Positions 26,300 to 35,508 of a stretch of DNA of 64,000 nt are shown one piece after another. A model generated the notes under the pieces. It had not been told where the DNA came from. It did no database searches and saw nothing but the letters and a program-made list of their open reading frames with translations. Every line of letters begins with the position of its first letter. The first letter of the stretch is position 1. The stretch covers positions 3,873,851 to 3,937,850 of the forward strand of contig NZ_CP070496.1 of assembly GCF_016925535.1 (NCBI RefSeq), read 5' to 3'. The DNA comes from Natronoglycomyces albus. Its GTDB lineage: Bacteria > Actinomycetota > Actinomycetes > Mycobacteriales > Micromonosporaceae. The position numbers and the translations under genes were made by a program.

Positions 26300-26941
26300 A
26301 TGAGTGACAAGACGACCACCTCGGACGAGCAGGCCCGCACCGAAGGGCCAGAATCCACCGACGCGGTCGTCCTCGACGCCGAGGGCAACCCGGTGGAGTC
26401 GCAGAACCACAAAGCGACCGACGCCGAGTCCAACCGCGAAGCCGAGGAAGAACAGACCGCCGCCGAATCCGATCCGTCCAAGCTTGTCGAACAACCCGCC
26501 AAAGTCATGCGAATCGGCAGCATGATCAAGCAGCTACTCGAAGAGGTCCGCGAGGCCACCCTCGATGAAAAGGGACGCCAGCGCCTAGCCGAGATCCACG
26601 CCCGGTCCATTGCCGAGCTTGAGTCGGGCCTCGCCCCTGAGCTGCAAGATGAGCTGGAGCGGCTGTCGCTGCCGTTCACCGCTGACGAGACGCCGACCGA
26701 TGCGGAGCTGCGTATCGCGCAAGCTCAGCTGGTGGGGTGGCTGGAAGGGCTCTTCCACGGCATCCAGGCCGCGCTCGTGGCCCAACAGATGGCCGCGAAG
26801 CTACAGCTGGATCAGATGCGGCGTGGTGAGATCCCGGCCTTGCCCGCTGGAGCAGGCAACCTACCACCTTCTTTGCAAGCTGTCATGGCCGAACAAGGCA
26901 ACGGTGATGAACCTGATCAGCACCCCGGCCAATATCTGTAG
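26300..26941 (+). CDS. bpa: bacterial proteasome activator Bpa/PafE
   Basis: A 213-residue protein of the bacterial proteasome activator family (former DUF2587). It forms an ATP-independent dodecameric ring that opens the 20S proteasome gate. The first 70 residues are acidic and disordered; the conserved helical core runs from RIGSMIKQLLEEVREATLDE (about 76-95) to the end, closing with GQYL, the C-terminal proteasome-binding tail. ATG 26300 is chosen; an in-frame GTG at 26282 overlaps the previous stop. Its presence implies a 20S proteasome elsewhere in the genome. Confidence 0.92.
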   Translation: MSDKTTTSDEQARTEGPESTDAVVLDAEGNPVESQNHKATDAESNREAEEEQTAAESDPSKLVEQPAKVMRIGSMIKQLLEEVREATLDEKGRQRLAEIHARSIAELESGLAPELQDELERLSLPFTADETPTDAELRIAQAQLVGWLEGLFHGIQAALVAQQMAAKLQLDQMRRGEIPALPAGAGNLPPSLQAVMAEQGNGDEPDQHPGQYL

Positions 26942-26968
26942 TAACTCATTCGTGCCATAGACTGCCTG

Positions 26969-26992
26969 CGCCCGGGCTCCCCAGCTCGGGCG
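26969..26992. terminator. short GC-rich hairpin after bpa
   Basis: CGCCCGGGCT (26969-26978) pairs with AGCTCGGGCG (26983-26992), with one G-T pair and a four-base loop. It lies 28 bp after the bpa stop. No T tract is present. Confidence 0.45.
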
Positions 26993-27067
26993 CGCGGACA
27001 GGCCGCGCGTTCGAACCAACGCATTCGGGCCTGATCGAGGTCCGCTGTCTCGCCTGAGGACGTTTTC

Positions 27068-27820
27068 GTGACAGCGGTGGCCTCTATGAATTACTGGAGA
27101 CGCGACACGGTGCTTTACAAGACCTTGCAATGGACGGCTGCCCCAGCCATTAAGGCGGTGTGGCGTCCCTGGATTGACGGACACGAGAACATTCCCGACG
27201 AGGGTGGCGTGATCCTGGCCAGCAATCACCTCTCAGTCGCCGACCACTATTTCTTGGCGCTGACAACCAAGCGTCACATCGCCACCATGGCGAAGATCGA
27301 ATACTTTAGCGGCGCTGGTTTGAAAGGCAAGCTGGTGTCGAAGACTGTCAAGGCGTTGGGTCAAGTCGCCGTCGACCGTTCCGGTGGCCGCCGGTCCGCT
27401 GACGCTCTGGGCCCCAGCCAGCAGGTGTTGGAGGAGGGCCGGGTCTTCGCGATCTTCCCGGAGGGAACGCGCTCGCCCGATGGCCGTCTGTACCGGGGCA
27501 AGGTCGGGGTGGCGCGTTTGGCGTTGGCTACGGGCGCCCCGGTGGTTCCGGTGGGAATGATCGGAACCGAGCAGGTTATGCCCATCGGCCAGTCGCGTCC
27601 GCGGGTGGCGCCGGTTGGGGTTCGGGTCGGGAAGCCGTTGGAGTTCAGTCGCTATGAGTCGATGGGGGCCGAGCGGCTGGTTTTGCGAGCGGTGACCGAC
27701 CAGATCATGGATGCGATCCGGCAGCTGACTGGGCAGGAATATGTTGACTCCTATGCCAAGCGCCGCCCTGTGGTCAAGAAGGCCGACGCTGGCAAGGACG
27801 CGGAGTCGAGCGAGGGTTAA
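27068..27820 (+). CDS. plsC: 1-acyl-sn-glycerol-3-phosphate acyltransferase
   Basis: A 250-residue lysophosphatidate acyltransferase family protein making phosphatidic acid at the inner face of the membrane. Motif I is NHLSVADHYF (HxxxxD at about 57-62), motif III FPEGTRSPDG (about 134-143), and PVVPVGMIG follows as motif IV. GTG 27068 has GAGGA eight bases upstream. The stop overlaps the convergent Lrp-type gene by four bases. The acyl specificity cannot be read from the sequence. Confidence 0.9.
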   Translation: MTAVASMNYWRRDTVLYKTLQWTAAPAIKAVWRPWIDGHENIPDEGGVILASNHLSVADHYFLALTTKRHIATMAKIEYFSGAGLKGKLVSKTVKALGQVAVDRSGGRRSADALGPSQQVLEEGRVFAIFPEGTRSPDGRLYRGKVGVARLALATGAPVVPVGMIGTEQVMPIGQSRPRVAPVGVRVGKPLEFSRYESMGAERLVLRAVTDQIMDAIRQLTGQEYVDSYAKRRPVVKKADAGKDAESSEG

Positions 27821-28287
27821 CGCCCTTCGGAGGCCTGCTTGGCCAGTGGGATGGAACGGTAGGGGATCTCTTCGGCGAGCGCGATCACCGTGTGGGTGCG
27901 CTGTACACCGTCGAGGGTGACGATGGCGTCGATGACACGCTGTAGGTCGGCGTCGGAGCGGGCTACGACTCGGCATTGCAGGTCACCGGCGCCGGTGACG
28001 GTATGAACTTCGAGTACTTCGGGGATGTCCCCAAGCCCGGAGGTCACGGGGCGGTGGCCGCTTTGTTGACGTATTTCCAGGGTGATGAACGCCGTGACCG
28101 GGTAGCCCAGTTCGGCGGGATTCAGGTTGGGTCCAAAGTCGCGGATGACGCCGCGTTCCCGCATGCGGTCGAGGCGAGCTTGCACGGTCCCGCGTGCCAC
28201 GGAGAGTCGGCGGGAGGCTTCGAGCACGCCAATTCGGGGCTCGTTGTGCAGCAATTGCAGCAGTTTGGCGTCGAGCTGGTCGATCAT
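27817..28287 (-). CDS. Lrp/AsnC family transcriptional regulator
   Basis: A 156-residue Lrp/AsnC regulator. The N-terminal HTH (1-60) includes the typical DAKLLQLLHNEPRIGVLEAS, then RRLSVARGTVQARLDRM, followed by the RAM ligand-binding domain with the VLEVHTVTGAGDLQCRVVAR core. Such proteins sense amino acids and form octamers. It overlaps the plsC stop (convergent) and follows the membrane-anchored cyclophilin-like gene directly on the same strand. Confidence 0.9.
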   Translation of the reverse strand: MIDQLDAKLLQLLHNEPRIGVLEASRRLSVARGTVQARLDRMRERGVIRDFGPNLNPAELGYPVTAFITLEIRQQSGHRPVTSGLGDIPEVLEVHTVTGAGDLQCRVVARSDADLQRVIDAIVTLDGVQRTHTVIALAEEIPYRSIPLAKQASEGR

Positions 28288-29579
28288 TAACGGTCTCCTC
28301 GCGGAGGGTCTCTGGTGGGCAGGTCGGTGGTTGTGGGTCCGTTCGGGCTGGGCGTGGTGTCTGGTTCGCCCTCGTCGCCGTCGCGGTCGGCGTTGTCGGT
28401 GGGTTCAACGTCGCGGGTCGCGTCGACGTCTTCTGATGGATCGTAGTCGATCTCGGTTTGTTCTATGGTCACGTTGTACACTGTGACCGGTTGCGGCGGT
28501 TCAGCGGAGTACTCAATTGCCTCAGGAAGCGCCCCAATTTGGTCTAGGACATCGAATCCGTCGATGATTTGCCCAATGACGCTTATTCCGGCGGTGGCGA
28601 CGGATTGTCCGCGTACGAGAGTGAACGAGCTGCCCGCTTGGCCGGTGTCATCGGTTTTGAGCGCCAGCGCGTCGAGCACTGTTTCTCCGGCCATGGCGAC
28701 CTCGGCTAGGTAACGCCATCCGGGTCCGTCACCGTCTGGGCCCGGTTGGCCGCATTCGAGGACGGCGGTGGGTTCTTGGGGTTGGGTGGTGAGCCAGTCG
28801 CAGTCGTGGCTGGCGTAGAAACCGGCCTGGGCCAGATAGGTGAACGCTTCGACTCCGCAGGGGGCGAGGTCGCCAAAGAGCATCACCACGATGTCGCCGT
28901 AGTTGGTCTCGATGGTGGCTAGCGACCGGTCGGCGGGCTGGCCCGGTGTGAATGGGGGAAGGTTGACGGTGTCCTCGGCGTCGGTGATGCGACATTCTTC
29001 GCGCAGGACGACATCGTTGGGGCGGGTCGGTTCTTCCTCGTCGGAGGCGAAGATCCACCAGGAGACCGCGCCGACGGACGCGAAGATCAGCAGGAGGGCG
29101 GATATGCCGGCGAGGGTGCGTTTCCAGCCGCCGGGCCCAAGCCACGGGGGTCCTTCGGCGTCGGCCCACGCGTCGGGTTGCGAGGGGCTGTAGGGGGCAA
29201 AGCCGCTGGGGCGATATTCGCCGACGGGCTCGGCTGGTTGGGGTGGTGGGAACTCCACGTGCGGGAGGGTGGGGCCGTCGTCGACGGCGGTGTCTGTGTC
29301 CTCGCCTGAGGGGTCGGTAGTGCCTTGGTCGGTGCCATCGGACGCCCCTGCAGCGTTGTCCGGTTTCGCTTCTGTTGGGGAAGCCTCATCGGGGTCTTCG
29401 CTGTTCGCGGTGCTCACTTCTGTGTCGCTATCGCCTGTTGCTTGGCTGGAGGTGGCGTCGGCGGCACTGGGTTGCTTGGGGCTTTCGTCGTGGAGGTTGC
29501 CCTCGTCGTGATCACCGGCGGCTTGAGTGCCGTCGGTGGCCTCATCGGGTGTCTCCTGCGGGTTCGGGGTGGTTCCCAT
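28287..29579 (-). CDS. membrane-anchored degenerate cyclophilin-like protein
   Basis: A 430-residue protein with a long acidic Thr/Ser/Asp/Pro-rich cytoplasmic region (1-~150), one membrane helix (GISALLLIFASVGAVSWWIF), an external cyclophilin-like domain (about 215-370) and a disordered acidic tail. The core begins ATIETNYGDIVVMLFGDLAPCGVEAF and contains SSFTLV and GQIIDGFDVLDQI, which match cyclophilins. The catalytic FHR and QGGD motifs are absent: the positions read HDCDWL and LECGQP. It is therefore probably not an active peptidyl-prolyl isomerase. Extra Cys residues may form disulphides. Start ATG 29579 removes a non-protein-like extension. Confidence 0.78.
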   Translation of the reverse strand: MGTTPNPQETPDEATDGTQAAGDHDEGNLHDESPKQPSAADATSSQATGDSDTEVSTANSEDPDEASPTEAKPDNAAGASDGTDQGTTDPSGEDTDTAVDDGPTLPHVEFPPPQPAEPVGEYRPSGFAPYSPSQPDAWADAEGPPWLGPGGWKRTLAGISALLLIFASVGAVSWWIFASDEEEPTRPNDVVLREECRITDAEDTVNLPPFTPGQPADRSLATIETNYGDIVVMLFGDLAPCGVEAFTYLAQAGFYASHDCDWLTTQPQEPTAVLECGQPGPDGDGPGWRYLAEVAMAGETVLDALALKTDDTGQAGSSFTLVRGQSVATAGISVIGQIIDGFDVLDQIGALPEAIEYSAEPPQPVTVYNVTIEQTEIDYDPSEDVDATRDVEPTDNADRDGDEGEPDTTPSPNGPTTTDLPTRDPPRGDR

Positions 29580-29687
29580 AGTTGTGAATCGTAAGGTGCG
29601 CGGCAAACGCGGTCTGCCACGGGTGGGCCCGCCGCGCACGTGGCAAAGCCAGTACGGCGGGCCCTTCGTGGTTGCCAGGCACTGTTA

Positions 29688-30302
29688 TCAGCGCTGGTTG
29701 ATGAGGTTGTGGTTCACGGCGATATTCGCGACTGTGTTGAGCAGGCTGATGATGCAAATACCGGTGACGACGTTGATGGAGGCCGTGGCGATTTGGGATT
29801 CCATCTCGGCGTTCATGGTGAACGGAATCAACACCGACACCAGCGTCATGAGCCCGAGAATCCAGTTGAAGAAACTGATCGGGCTGGGCATGAACATGAG
29901 CATCATGTGTAGCAGGCCGGTGGCTAGGATCGCGATTCCGAAGGCACCGAAAGCGTAGGAGGTCGTCGAGGCGGTGCCGTAAGTGCCCGCGTCTTCTGGT
30001 GCGAGCACCGGAATGGCGAGCACTCCGCGTACGAGCAGGATGCCCACCAAGACGACCAGGGAGGCGATCACGGCGGTTCCGACTCCGCCAGACCATAGTT
30101 TGCCCGCGTCGACGACACGCTCGTCTGGGCCTGGCTGCCCAGCTTGCGGGTGCAAGCCGCCTGCTTGGTTGGGAGTGTTGTATCCATATCCGGTGTCGCG
30201 CTGCTCGTATTCGGTGTAGCCGCGCGGTTGGTTTTTCAGGTGGCTGGCTTCGCCGGGGGTGAACTTCCGGGTGGGTTGCCCCGGGCGGCTTTGTTCGGTC
30301 AT
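29688..30302 (-). CDS. DUF6069-like four-TM membrane protein
   Basis: A 204-residue membrane protein with an 65-residue Gln/Pro/Tyr-rich cytoplasmic N-terminus and four hydrophobic helices (about 75-97, 118-140, 142-160, 172-195). The pattern resembles actinobacterial DUF6069, but this is tentative. The start at ATG 30302 has GGAG seven bases upstream. Function is unknown. It precedes the cyclophilin-like gene on the same strand by about 110 bp. Confidence 0.65.
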   Translation of the reverse strand: MTEQSRPGQPTRKFTPGEASHLKNQPRGYTEYEQRDTGYGYNTPNQAGGLHPQAGQPGPDERVVDAGKLWSGGVGTAVIASLVVLVGILLVRGVLAIPVLAPEDAGTYGTASTTSYAFGAFGIAILATGLLHMMLMFMPSPISFFNWILGLMTLVSVLIPFTMNAEMESQIATASINVVTGICIISLLNTVANIAVNHNLINQR

Positions 30303-30499
30303 GGTCGACTCCGTTGCCCTCAAGACTCATTCACGTCCACACCTGCGGCGTGGTCTGCGGAGAGTTCACCGCCGGTGATCCTCGCCTTGCGACCTGGCAG
30401 GAGCACACCTGAATGGGTCTCATGCGTGCTGATGGTGTGCTTGCAGGCTCAATCGTCGCAGAATTTCGCTCCGCGAAAGGAAGTTTGCGAACTTTGGCC

Positions 30500-31852
30500 T
30501 CACGCGGAGGTGTTTTGCGCGGTCTGCCGTTGCGCACTCGGCCCTGGGGCGTCCACATAGGGCCATGCGGTGCGGGCAGTGAAGTGGTAGCCGATCGCGG
30601 CCAGCGCCCAGGCGCAGGCTAGGCCGAAAACAATGCCTGGGGCGTAACCGTCAGCCGGTACGATCAACCCGCCGATAAAGAGTCCCAGCAGGTAGGAGAC
30701 GTTGTAGACGGTGTCGTTGAGGCTGAAGACGCGGCCACGATAGGCATCGTCGATGCGGCTTTGCAAGCTCGTGTCTGCCACGATCTTGATGCCCTGCGAG
30801 GCGATGTTGATCAAGAGCACGGCCACGACGAAGGACATTTGCATCATGGTGGCGCCGATACCCGCGACAGTGAACGCGGCGAGAGTCAGCAACAGGACCA
30901 CCCAGCGGTGTGAGCCGAGGGTGCGGGTGGCTTTGGGAGTAATGAACGCGGCGATGACGACGCCGACATTTCCCAGTACGGCGATCGCGATGAGCCAGGC
31001 CAGGGGCCCGGAGGCGTCCGGGTCGGCGAGGCGATCCCAGAAGTACACCAGCAGCATTGTCACGGCGACGACGAACAGGATGCCATAGAGCATGCGATGC
31101 AGGCCTTGCAACGCGATGACATAGGCGGGGCCCTTGCGACCGGCAAGGTGGCGCAACCCGGTGATCATCCCCCGCGAGATCGCGGCGATCTCGCCCAAGA
31201 CAGAGGTGGTGGTGCGTTCGTTGTCGTCCGGGCCCAGGTCCATTGCGGCAAACAAGCGCACCGCGAGCAGGCCCGCGGTGAGATACCCGGCCGCGCCCAG
31301 GGCTGCCAGAAGCGCATACGACCAGGCTCCGGAGCCGAACAGTTGCAGCAGGCCAGTCGTGGCCAGCCCTAGGCCGAACACCGCGGCCCCAGCGGTGGAG
31401 GCCACCGAGTTGGCGGTTACCAGCTGCGGAGTCTCCACCACATGCGGATGGGAGGCGGTGACGCCAGCGAGGATAAAGCGGTTGCTGGCGATGGCGATCA
31501 TGGCCAGGAATATCCATATCCACATAGGCCACGACAAGGCGATGGCCGTCGAGACGCCAAGGACGACACCGCAGCGGCCGATGTTGACCGCCGCGATCAA
31601 GTTGCGGCGCGGGAACCGGTCGAGCACGACACCGACGTAGGGGCCCAACAGCGAGTACGGGCCGATGAGCACCGCCACCGCCGCCGCGTAGGCAAGCGGG
31701 TCGGCTCCCACCACGTCCGGGTTGAAGAAGACACTAAAGGCCAGGCTGGCTTGAAATACCCCGTCGGAGGCTTGCGATGTCAGCCGCACGGCGAGAAGTC
31801 GACGGAACTTGCCGGTGCGGGCCAAGATCCGCATATGGCCTTCGGTGCGCAT
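30500..31852 (-). CDS. MFS transporter
   Basis: A 450-residue major facilitator with 12 membrane helices. The motif A-like loop after helix 2 is GPYVGVVLDRFPRRNLI, and a large cytoplasmic loop separates the halves near residue 215. It resembles the MdtH/enterobactin-exporter-like drug-efflux group of actinomycetes. The substrate is unknown. The ATG follows TAGACT by exactly six bases, indicating a leaderless transcript; ATG 31834 is the alternative start. Confidence 0.85.
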   Translation of the reverse strand: MRTEGHMRILARTGKFRRLLAVRLTSQASDGVFQASLAFSVFFNPDVVGADPLAYAAAVAVLIGPYSLLGPYVGVVLDRFPRRNLIAAVNIGRCGVVLGVSTAIALSWPMWIWIFLAMIAIASNRFILAGVTASHPHVVETPQLVTANSVASTAGAAVFGLGLATTGLLQLFGSGAWSYALLAALGAAGYLTAGLLAVRLFAAMDLGPDDNERTTTSVLGEIAAISRGMITGLRHLAGRKGPAYVIALQGLHRMLYGILFVVAVTMLLVYFWDRLADPDASGPLAWLIAIAVLGNVGVVIAAFITPKATRTLGSHRWVVLLLTLAAFTVAGIGATMMQMSFVVAVLLINIASQGIKIVADTSLQSRIDDAYRGRVFSLNDTVYNVSYLLGLFIGGLIVPADGYAPGIVFGLACAWALAAIGYHFTARTAWPYVDAPGPSAQRQTAQNTSA

Positions 31853-32186
31853 CCTTTGAGTCTAGGAGACCTAGAACAGGCGTCGATACGCCCTCGGCGC
31901 ACGGCGCAGAGAGCAAGAACTCCGGGAGCGGGCACCGGGCCGACGAAGGGAATCTATGTCGCACGCTCCATCCGAAACCAACGCGACGAAAGTGTTGAGA
32001 CCGGCACGTCAGAGGTGCCCCTCACAAAAGCCTTCATTGGGCGATTGGTCCAGCCGAACGCGTACAAAAACAGTGGTAAACCGTGAGGCAGCTGCGGAAT
32101 TGCAAGATCGTGGACGCCTGACTTTCCAAGCAGCAGGAAACACCTGGCTTTCTGGATATGGCTGCGCGCAACCCTGGGTATGCCGC
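31853..32186. other. gap upstream of the MFS gene
   Basis: A 334-bp gap. Apart from the MFS -10 element (TAGACT, 31859-31864) no repeat, RNA or gene is supported. Confidence 0.4.
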
Positions 32187-32624
32187 TCACGATGTCCATT
32201 CGTCGGTAAGCTCTTCCGCCTCGTCAAGAATTGCGTCAATGTTGGCCCGTATGTCTTCAGAATCAAACCCGACTTTTCTGATCATCGCTACATGGGTGGA
32301 GTACTGGTCACGGCCCCGGATATCGTCAAGTAGATGATCCTCTCCCCAGACTGCACGAATGACGGCTTCCACGTGAAGCGGCTTAACTGGTGGGTCTGCC
32401 TTCTGAAATTGGTCACGCATCTCCACAGCAAAGTCCTTGATCGTTTCCAAACTGTGGTCACCGCTAAAGTGACGGTCGATGAAGAGGCTGGAAGCAGCAG
32501 TCACGTAGAGACCCAGGTACTTCGTATCGCCCTCGAGTAGCTGCGGACCCAGCCGCTGGCTCGTTGCAACATCACCCAGCGCGAGCGCCTTAACGAAGTC
32601 CTTCAAGCGTTCGTGATCACTCAT
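32187..32624 (-). CDS. hypothetical protein, downstream of overlapping partner
   Basis: A 145-residue soluble, acidic, helical protein (MSDHERLKDFVKALALGDVA...). I do not recognise a family. The ATG at 32624 lies inside the end of the upstream gene (8-bp overlap) and has AGAGGA and GAGAAG upstream, so the two are made together. The composition (many Asp/Glu, an HVEAVIRAVWGEDHL block) suggests a globular helical protein, possibly an immunity or adaptor partner of the upstream coiled-coil protein. That is a guess from gene coupling. Confidence 0.6.
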   Translation of the reverse strand: MSDHERLKDFVKALALGDVATSQRLGPQLLEGDTKYLGLYVTAASSLFIDRHFSGDHSLETIKDFAVEMRDQFQKADPPVKPLHVEAVIRAVWGEDHLLDDIRGRDQYSTHVAMIRKVGFDSEDIRANIDAILDEAEELTDEWTS

Positions 32625-33321
32625 GCTTCTCGTTTCCTCTCTTCGTGAATCTTGATGCGCCGTCAATTAGCAAAGCCGTCATCATCGTCGCCGTCCCAAT
32701 AATGTCTGGTACATCAATCGATTGCGACGTCACGGGTGCCTGAACTGTTGTTACATGATGGGTTTCAGTTCTGACGCTGGTGCCCCAGGGGTCAAACTTG
32801 GACTCATACTCAAGGGCTGGTGTGGTCACTTCTTGGAGATACTCGCGAAAGTCATCCGCACCCTCAACTGACTTGCGTCCCATCCGTCGCAACCGAGAGG
32901 CAGCTGACTCCGGTGGTGCGGACTCAACGGGCTTGACCGGGTCTCCGATTTTGGCTACTGGTGCTTTGAGGTGGGGCGGTGCCGCGTCCAGCGGCGTGGG
33001 TTTGCGCTCTAGTCCCGTCCTCACCTCGTACTCTGGTGCGGCAGCGGCAGACGGCCCGCCGCCTGGGGTGGTTTTGAGGGCTTCGGCCCTGGCCCGCTCG
33101 GCCTCGAGGCCAGTGGCGATCGATGTCAACGCCGCCATCACTTGGTCACATTCATCCACCAACACCTGGGCTTGTGCCGCTTTGCCCGCAGCGGATAGAG
33201 CTTCCAGCTGCGTGGCGACTTCTTCCAATGCGGCCTTCGTACCAGCAACTTCACAGACGCAGCCGCGCACGGCATCCACGTTGGCACCGATACTGGAGGC
33301 CAACGCGTCAATCAACGACAC
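32617..33321 (-). CDS. coiled-coil hypothetical protein with Pro-rich linker
   Basis: A 234-residue protein. Residues about 1-85 form an Ala/Glu/Leu-rich helical hairpin (SLIDALASSIGANVDAVRG, then KAALEEVATQLEALSAAGKA), the pattern of WXG100-sized or DUF6244-like proteins, but without a WXG motif. A Pro/Ala linker follows (about 90-135), then a charged region and a C-terminal hydrophobic stretch (IIGTATMMTALLIDGASRF). GTG 33321 has AGGAA nine bases upstream. The gene has no signal peptide. The downstream gene overlaps by 8 bp. Confidence 0.55.
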   Translation of the reverse strand: MSLIDALASSIGANVDAVRGCVCEVAGTKAALEEVATQLEALSAAGKAAQAQVLVDECDQVMAALTSIATGLEAERARAEALKTTPGGGPSAAAAPEYEVRTGLERKPTPLDAAPPHLKAPVAKIGDPVKPVESAPPESAASRLRRMGRKSVEGADDFREYLQEVTTPALEYESKFDPWGTSVRTETHHVTTVQAPVTSQSIDVPDIIGTATMMTALLIDGASRFTKRGNEKHE

Positions 33322-33776
33322 GCAAGGGGTTCCTAACCAAAGGGGCGATGGGGCTACACAAAGGAACAACCATGGGGGTCAGAACCGCATGGCGTCCCCA
33401 CCGACTCTAACAAAAACAAGGAACTTTCACGTGCCTGCGAAATGGGGTCGACAGCATTGGTTGACCATCTCAACGCGAAGCCAGCCCACCACTGTCAACC
33501 CGAGTCGTCCCCAGACAAAGGCGGAGTCGGGAACCCCAAGAGCCTCAAGGTGACCTGCGGGAGTCTGCTCCGATGGCCGCTGATAGCGCCGCAGGAGCGC
33601 GATGTAGTCCTCGAAGAACTGTTACCACTGGGGGCTCTTCACCATCTAGCAGCACAGGCTCCCACCGTGACAGCAAGAGGCCCAGCAGGCTTTGCCTGCT
33701 GGGCCTTCAACGTCACAGAAGCGGCTAAACGGGCTCCACGACGCACACCTCAATAAGGAGGGCCTTACATCAAGAA
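33322..33776. other. gap with ino1 terminator
   Basis: A 455-bp gap downstream of ino1 and upstream of the coiled-coil gene. It contains the hairpin at 33678-33706 and probably the promoter of the coiled-coil gene pair. An open frame at 33442-33756 (plus) is not convincing. Confidence 0.45.
33678..33706. terminator. terminator hairpin downstream of ino1
   Basis: Perfect 13-bp stem AGGCCCAGCAGGC (33678-33690) with GCCTGCTGGGCCT (33694-33706) and loop TTT. It lies about 70 bp past the ino1 stop on the minus strand. Confidence 0.75.
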
Positions 33777-34853
33777 CTACTTGGTCTCGCCCTTGATCAG
33801 AGCCTCGACCGCCTCATGCGCATCGTGGTCGGAATACTGCACCGGCGGGCTCTTCATAAAGTAGCTCGACGCCGACAACAGCGGTCCGCCATGCCCACGG
33901 TCGGCGGCGATCTTCGCCGCGCGCAGCGCGTCGATGATGACACCGGCGGAGTTCGGAGAATCCCACACTTCCAGCTTCAGCTCCGCGTTCAACGGAACAT
34001 CACCGAAAGTGGTGCCCTCCAGGCGAATGTAGGCCCACTTGCGGTCGGTCAACCACGGCACGTGGTCCGAGGGACCAATGTGAACATCGGCGCCATTCAT
34101 TTCGCGGGGGATCTGCGAGGTCACCGATTGAGTCTTAGAGACCTTCTTCGACTGCAAGCGCGTGCGCTCCAACATGTTCATAAAGTCCATGTTGCCGCCG
34201 AAGTTCAGCTGATAGGTGTGGTCCAGCTGCACTCCACGGTCCTCGAACAGCTTCGCCAGCACCCGGTGAACGATGGTGGCGCCCACCTGCGACTTGATGT
34301 CGTCCCCGACAATCGGCACGCCAGCCTCGGTGAACTTCTCAGCCCACACTGGGTCCGATGCGATAAACACCGGCAGCGCGTTCACAAACGCCACCTTGGC
34401 GTCGATAGCAGCCTGGGCGTAGTGGCGCGTCGCTTCCTCAGAGCCGACCGGCAAGTAACACACCAGCACGTCAGCCTTCGCATCACGCAACGCCTGCGCG
34501 ACATCCACCGGCTCGTCAGATGATTCTGACACCATCTGCTGGTAGTACTGACCCAAACCATCAAAGGTCGGGCCTCGCTGCACGGTCACACCCGAGGGCG
34601 GAACCTCAGCGAACTGCACGGTGTTGTTCTCCGAGACGTTGATGGCGCTGGCCAAGTCATGGCCGACCTTCTTGGCGTCTACGTCGAACGCGGCGACAAA
34701 CTCGATGTCGCTGATGTGGTATTCGCCGAACTGCACGTGCATGAGTCCGGGTACTCGGTCGGTTGGGGCTGCATCCTTGTAGTACTCAACGCCTTGAACC
34801 AGCGAAGACGCGCAGTTACCTACCCCGACAATTGCGACGCGGATTTTACCCAT
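33777..34853 (-). CDS. ino1: myo-inositol-1-phosphate synthase
   Basis: A 358-residue NAD-dependent enzyme converting glucose-6-phosphate to inositol-1-phosphate, the entry point to phosphatidylinositol and mycothiol. The N-terminal Rossmann motif is [16 protein letters not shown] (about 6-21). [12 protein letters not shown] and [13 protein letters not shown], then KSKxVSKTQSV, mark the catalytic region. ATG 34853 has GGAGG upstream. The stop codon of the upstream padR overlaps the start by 8 bp. The same ino1-PadR pair occurs in M. tuberculosis (Rv0046c-Rv0047c), which supports regulation by this PadR. Confidence 0.96.
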   Translation of the reverse strand: MGKIRVAIVGVGNCASSLVQGVEYYKDAAPTDRVPGLMHVQFGEYHISDIEFVAAFDVDAKKVGHDLASAINVSENNTVQFAEVPPSGVTVQRGPTFDGLGQYYQQMVSESSDEPVDVAQALRDAKADVLVCYLPVGSEEATRHYAQAAIDAKVAFVNALPVFIASDPVWAEKFTEAGVPIVGDDIKSQVGATIVHRVLAKLFEDRGVQLDHTYQLNFGGNMDFMNMLERTRLQSKKVSKTQSVTSQIPREMNGADVHIGPSDHVPWLTDRKWAYIRLEGTTFGDVPLNAELKLEVWDSPNSAGVIIDALRAAKIAADRGHGGPLLSASSYFMKSPPVQYSDHDAHEAVEALIKGETK

Positions 34854-35508
34854 CGCGCATGCCTCCTTGTTCGTTATTTTCGATGGTGCTGTCCCGTTTC
34901 TCCGCATCCTCGCTAGGCGAGGCCCCTGACCGATGGCGGTCAGTATCAGAGGTTTGGGAAGGTGGTGTTCCCTGTTCTTCGGAGGCGATGAGCTCGTTGA
35001 GCCACCGGACCTCCCTGTCGGCGGTCTCCAGGCCGTGCCGTTGCAGCTCCACTCCGTAGGCGTCGAGCCTCTCGGTGGTGCGGTCCAGCGCAGCGCGGAT
35101 CCGTTCCCGACGTTCCTCTACGCGGCGGCGGCGTCCTTCGAGGATGCGCAGCCGCGTAGCCGGGTCCGTACGGGAGAAAAACGCAAAGTGCACGCCGAAG
35201 TGGGCGTCCTCAAAGCAGTCATCCCCGCCAGAACCGGACATGATTTCCGCGAATCGTTCCTTGCCCTCGGGTGAGAGCCGGTAAATAATGCGAGCACGGC
35301 GCCCCGTCAGCACCGGTGCTTCGTCGGTCGCGTCGGGTTCATCGGCCACGATGAGCCCGCGCTCGCGCATCCTTTTGAGGGTGGGATACAGCGAGCCGTA
35401 GCTAATCGCGGCGCGGAAAGCACCGAGCAAGTTGAGCAAGCGCTTTCTCAACTCATAGCCGTGCATGGGCGAGTCATGCAGGAGACCAAGTATGGCCAGT
35501 TCCAGCAT
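34846..35508 (-). CDS. PadR family transcriptional regulator
   Basis: A 220-residue PadR repressor. The N-terminal winged helix starts [20 protein letters not shown] and includes [19 protein letters not shown], then a C-terminal dimerisation coiled coil (about 115-175) and an acidic, disordered tail. ATG 35508 has AGGAGGAG upstream. It is translationally coupled to ino1. A palindromic site 160-180 bp upstream (separate entry) is a candidate operator, so autorepression of padR-ino1 is likely. The ligand is unknown. Confidence 0.93.
   Translation of the reverse strand: MLELAILGLLHDSPMHGYELRKRLLNLLGAFRAAISYGSLYPTLKRMRERGLIVADEPDATDEAPVLTGRRARIIYRLSPEGKERFAEIMSGSGGDDCFEDAHFGVHFAFFSRTDPATRLRILEGRRRRVEERRERIRAALDRTTERLDAYGVELQRHGLETADREVRWLNELIASEEQGTPPSQTSDTDRHRSGASPSEDAEKRDSTIENNEQGGMRDG

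Noticed and set aside
33442..33756. 104-codon plus-strand frame downstream of ino1
   Set aside because: It includes the ino1 terminator hairpin and has no protein-like pattern or ribosome site.
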